Part shown: positions 24,293 through 26,231 of the stretch, piece after piece | How the letters are laid out: each line of letters starts with the position of its first letter | How positions within the stretch are numbered: the first letter of the stretch is position 1 | Source: a virus | Length of the DNA: 26,231 bases | Strand: one strand, 5' to 3' | Virus record (IMG/VR): IMGVR_UViG_3300044625_000093 | Location: 1 to 26,231 of that record | Notes under the pieces: model-generated | Database searches by the model: none | What the model was told of the DNA's origin: nothing | Seen by the model: only the letters and a program-made list of their open reading frames with translations | Translations under genes and position numbers: made by a program

Positions 24293-24815
24293 AGAAGATT
24301 TAATTAAACATCTTGATGAGATTAATACAGTTGTAGGCGAATATCTAAAGGGTAATGACGCAACTAAAATTTCTAAAGATCTTGCCATTCCAAGGACTCG
24401 TGTAGTTCAGCATATTAATGAGTGGAAGGTCATGGCTTCTGCTAATGATGCTATACGTGCTCGTGCTAAAGAGGCACTTGCTGTTGCAGATACCCACTAT
24501 AATAAACTTATTGCTAAATCTTATGAAGTAATCGATGAAGCATCAATGACTAATAATCTTAGTGCAAAAACTCAAGCGATTAAATTAGTAATGGATATTG
24601 AATCAAAAAGAATTGATATGTTACAAAAGGCAGGACTTCTAGAAAATAAAGAACTTGCAGAAGAAATGCTACAAATAGAAAAGAAGCAAGAAATCCTTAT
24701 GGCGATTCTTAAAGACATTGCTTCTGAATACCCACAAGTTCGTGATGAGATTATGCGTAGGCTTTCTGATGTTGCTAAAAAGGATGAAGTGATTACAATT
24801 GTCCATGATGTTTGA
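24282..24815 (+). CDS. terS: Terminase small subunit (putative)
   Basis: Encodes 177 residues from the ATG at 24282; an earlier in-frame ATG at 24276 is possible, but AGAGG at 24268-24272 is nine bases from the later one and only three from the earlier. The N-terminus holds a helix-turn-helix (GNDATKISKDLAIPRTRVVQHIN) in the usual place for DNA recognition by small terminases. A long helical middle (about 65-140) would form the oligomer core, and the C-terminus is charged. Direct position before, and overlap with, the large terminase gene supports the call. It would recognise the phage DNA and regulate cutting and packaging by the large subunit. Confidence 0.78.
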   Translation: MSTEEDLIKHLDEINTVVGEYLKGNDATKISKDLAIPRTRVVQHINEWKVMASANDAIRARAKEALAVADTHYNKLIAKSYEVIDEASMTNNLSAKTQAIKLVMDIESKRIDMLQKAGLLENKELAEEMLQIEKKQEILMAILKDIASEYPQVRDEIMRRLSDVAKKDEVITIVHDV

Positions 24816-26231
24816 TGATTTTCTTGAGGCTCTTGCCGATAATCATTTTGAGGAAACTCCAGTTGATGCTAAAACATTTGTAGAATCTCCTGATTATTTG
24901 GGGCAGCCAGGACTGTCTGATATTCAGTATGACATAGTTGAAGCAATGAGTCAGATTTATCGTAAAGAAGATCTTCAGCAAATAATGGGAGAAGAAGATG
25001 GTGCAAGATATTTTGAAAAATTTACTAAGAATGAAATTATCCTTCAACTGGGTAAGGGTAGTGGAAAAGATTTTACTTCTACTGTTGCTTGTGCTTACAT
25101 TGTGTATAAGTTATTATGCCTTAAAGACCCAGCAAGATATTTTGGAAAACCCAGTGGCGATGCCATCGACCTAATTAACGTTGCTATTAACGCTCAACAG
25201 GCTAAGAATGTTTTCTTTAAAGGCTTTAAATCTAAGATTGAAAGGTCACCATGGTTTGCAGGAAAGTATGAGGCAAAGGTAGATTCAATCACATTTGAAA
25301 AGTCCGTAACAGTCTATTCTGGTCACTCAGAAAGAGAATCACATGAGGGTCTAAACCTTTTGCTTGCTGTTCTTGATGAGATTTCAGGTTTTGCATCTGA
25401 GGTGGCAACAGGTAATGAACAGGGAAAAACTGCTGACAATATTTATAAAGCATTCCGTGGATCAGTTGACTCTCGCTTTCCAGATCTTGGTAAGGTAGTT
25501 CTTCTCTCATTTCCAAGATATAACGGAGACTTTATTTCTGAGCGGTATGAATCAGTAATTGCAGACAAAGAAGTGGTAAGTAAAACGCATAGATTTATTA
25601 TTAATCCATTACTGCCTGAAGACGATAAAGATAACTGGTTTGATATTAGTTGGGATGAAGATCATATTAAGTCTTATAAGTACCCTGGAGTTTTTGCTCT
25701 GAAAAGACCTACTTGGGAAGTTAACCCAACAAGGCAGGTTGATGATTTTAAAATTGCGTTTATGACAGACTTAGGTGATGCAATGATGCGCTTTGCCTGT
25801 GTCCCCACATATGCTTCTGATGCATTTTTTAAGCAGGCAGACAAGGTAAGATCGTGTATGACATTAAGAAATCCAATAGATACATTTAAAAGGTTTGACG
25901 AATCATTTAAACCAGATCCAGACAAGGTTTACTATGTTCACGCTGACCTTGCACAAAAGCACGATAAGTGTGCGGTAGCAATTGCTCACGTAGATAAGTG
26001 GGTAAATATTCAGGTAATTAATAATTACGAACAAGTAGCACCAATTGTAGTAGTAGATGCAGTTGCTTGGTGGGAGCCAAAGATTGAAGGCCCAGTTAAT
26101 CTTTCAGAAGTTAAACAGTGGATTCAGAATTTAAGAAGACTTGGTTTTAATATTGGAATGGTTTCATTTGACCGTTGGCAATCCTTTGACATTCAAAATG
26201 AATTAAAGCAGGTAGTAATGAGAACTGATAC
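24805..26231 (+). CDS. terL: Terminase large subunit, 3' end cut by window
   Basis: At least 475 residues are present before the window ends; the ATG at 24805 (or the adjacent 24808) overlaps the small-subunit stop. The ATPase domain has Walker A GKGSGKD at 83-89 after the strand IILQL, and Walker B LLLAVLDEIS with Asp191-Glu192. The RNase H-like nuclease domain begins with Asp381 in YYVHADLAQKHD and continues with Asp456 in VSFDRWQSFD; the last acidic residue lies beyond the window. The motor pumps DNA into the prohead, and the nuclease cuts the concatemer. The Walker A has Asp where most have Ser or Thr. No head genes are visible here. Confidence 0.92.
   Translation, partial: MMFDDFLEALADNHFEETPVDAKTFVESPDYLGQPGLSDIQYDIVEAMSQIYRKEDLQQIMGEEDGARYFEKFTKNEIILQLGKGSGKDFTSTVACAYIVYKLLCLKDPARYFGKPSGDAIDLINVAINAQQAKNVFFKGFKSKIERSPWFAGKYEAKVDSITFEKSVTVYSGHSERESHEGLNLLLAVLDEISGFASEVATGNEQGKTADNIYKAFRGSVDSRFPDLGKVVLLSFPRYNGDFISERYESVIADKEVVSKTHRFIINPLLPEDDKDNWFDISWDEDHIKSYKYPGVFALKRPTWEVNPTRQVDDFKIAFMTDLGDAMMRFACVPTYASDAFFKQADKVRSCMTLRNPIDTFKRFDESFKPDPDKVYYVHADLAQKHDKCAVAIAHVDKWVNIQVINNYEQVAPIVVVDAVAWWEPKIEGPVNLSEVKQWIQNLRRLGFNIGMVSFDRWQSFDIQNELKQVVMRTD

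Overview
The window is part of the genome of a tailed double-stranded DNA phage, most likely a long-tailed siphovirus. Every gene I can support lies on the + strand. Genes are packed almost end to end, with stop/start overlaps of 1 to 82 bases, and no gap reaches 50 bases. Base composition is AT-rich. There is no tRNA, rRNA, integrase, transposase, CRISPR array or convincing intrinsic terminator. The host cannot be read directly from the sequence. AT-rich coding and a bacterial-type DnaE/DnaB/DnaG/RecA set point to a bacterial host of low to moderate GC, but this is inference.

Region 1 (1-12696) is the tail and adsorption module. It begins inside a very large tape-measure gene that ends with a Gly-Asn repeat tract and an Ala-rich tract. 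It continues with a distal-tail-like protein, a 1465-residue tail-tip/hub protein with a probable lectin-like insertion, and four smaller proteins that look like tail-tip, fibre or adhesin components.

Region 2 (12696-13906) is a short bridge of small genes: a zinc ribbon, a MerR-like helix-turn-helix protein with an AT-hook-like tail, a 68-residue unknown, and a 102-residue protein just upstream of the helicase.

Region 3 (13899-20289) is the replication module: DnaB-like helicase, an unknown protein, DnaG-type primase (zinc finger plus TOPRIM), a single-strand-binding protein behind its own good promoter, and a full-length DnaE-type polymerase III alpha subunit with an intact PHP domain.

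Region 4 (20279-24292) is a recombination and DNA-processing module: RecA-like recombinase with an altered Walker A, a short zinc-ribbon protein, a small PD-(D/E)XK endonuclease, an unknown, a Cas4-like iron-sulphur exonuclease behind an extended -10 promoter, a double zinc-finger protein, a RuvC-like resolvase, a 51-residue helix-turn-helix protein, and a protein of the DUF1599 (nucleotide modification associated) type.

Region 5 (24282-26231) is packaging: the small terminase, then the large terminase, which runs off the window end.

Together the genes describe a phage that supplies most of its own replication core and couples recombination to packaging. Replication probably yields branched concatemers that the RecA, resolvase and nuclease set processes before terminase cutting. 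No lysis gene, head gene or repressor is visible, so lifestyle cannot be decided here.
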